Source: Hydractinia symbiolongicarpus (Eukaryota > Cnidaria > Hydrozoa > Anthoathecata > Hydractiniidae). From it: DNA of 64,000 nucleotides. The stretch is taken from NCBI RefSeq assembly GCF_029227915.1, contig NC_079877.1, positions 22,531,851-22,595,850 on the forward strand, read 5' to 3'. Under the pieces are notes generated by a model that saw only the letters and a program-made list of their open reading frames with translations, was not told the DNA's origin and searched no databases. Both the position numbers and the translations under genes were made by a program. This document shows positions 63,485-64,000 of the stretch, in pieces (position 1 is the stretch's first letter; every line of letters begins with the position of its first letter).

Positions 63485-64000
63485 CTAAAGGGATGTAATT
63501 TTACTAGATTCTTATAAATTTTACAAAACAATTAGTTGGTTAGTAACAACCCAATAGGATTAAGCCTACCTTAGTGCTAAAAATAATGACAGGTTAATGG
63601 TTACTGACCACCGAACTTTGACATTTGACCATCAGGATACAAAAGCAAACAGCCAAATTGATCAGCAACTTACCGTGCTTTTCCCAAGCACAAAGATGCT
63701 TCCAAACGAAGAAACATTATTTTTTAAGAGCGTAGTAGTTAAAGTGCTTTACACGACAAAGCACAAGGCCTATAACTACAAAAACTCTTGCGTTAAACTC
63801 AAAATTTACAACAACTTTATCTGGATCATAGTTTTCATATCAATTGTGGGTATATTAAATTGTATTTGATTAATATGTTTTTTCTACCATAGTAAGATTA
63901 AACATTCTTTCTTTTTATCTATTATCAGTTCACAGAGGAGTGTATTGGTTTAGCATTTTTGCTATTGTTGTTTTCTGTCTGACAAAATAGGCAATTTTTC
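63485..64000. other. Window end, intron of the second Ig gene
   Basis: By context this is the intron upstream (minus strand) of the second terminal exon. No coding exon is recognised; a 90-codon plus-strand frame at 63597 lacks support. Confidence 0.4.

Overview
The window is eukaryotic nuclear DNA: strongly A+T-rich, with protein-coding genes split by many introns of roughly 100 to 2,000 bases that have clean GT...AG junctions, AATAAA polyadenylation signals, and many short transposon relics. The gene set (POLD3, NAT9, PSMC6, GSK3, a GLB1L2-like beta-galactosidase, an NCAM-like Ig membrane protein) is animal. The style of the repeats, the compact introns and the base composition suggest an early-branching animal, most likely a cnidarian and perhaps a hydrozoan. 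This is an inference; the species cannot be named from the sequence alone.

Layout. 939-9799 (+) is POLD3, the PCNA-binding subunit of DNA polymerase delta, in 13 exons that join in frame to 461 residues. 11678-13053 (+) is the long last exon of an unrecognised, highly charged protein. 13614-14327 (-) is a single-exon EF-hand protein. 14602-16611 is a DNA element with terminal inverted repeats that carries a three-exon KRBA2-like integrase gene lacking its catalytic core. 16896-19795 is a run of smaller transposons. 19951-20586 (+) is intronless NAT9. 21188-26424 (+) is PSMC6/Rpt4 in 12 exons (392 residues), with a Helitron-like end, a short retroposon and an inverted-repeat element in its introns. 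30263-38759 (+) is GSK3 in 8 exons (425 residues). Its 5.9-kb first intron holds degraded LINEs, and a phase-compatible alternative first exon lies at 29312-29396. 40775-49919 (-) is a GLB1L2-like membrane beta-galactosidase in 17 exons (about 638 residues). 50800-57025 is a gene-poor repeat zone with two SINE-like copies and two decayed hAT transposons. 57631-59853 (-) is the 3' part of an Ig-domain transmembrane gene. Its terminal exon is repeated almost perfectly at 63246-63484, which is either a tandem paralogue or an alternative last exon.

The recognised genes serve separate housekeeping or signalling roles: replication, tubulin or protein acetylation, proteasome assembly, Wnt and insulin kinase signalling, glycan hydrolysis, and cell adhesion. 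They do not form one pathway. NAT9 and PSMC6 lie head to tail about 600 bases apart, and POLD3 and the next gene also run in the same direction.

I found no CRISPR array, phage, operon-like defence island or intact RNA gene. The observations most worth following are the core-less integrase element, the alternative GSK3 N-terminus that would remove the Ser9 control site, a short alternative terminal exon in POLD3, and the duplicated membrane-anchor exon with a single mismatch in 221 bases. Exon boundaries were read by eye from splice signals, reading-frame continuity and remembered family conservation. No alignment or database search was run.
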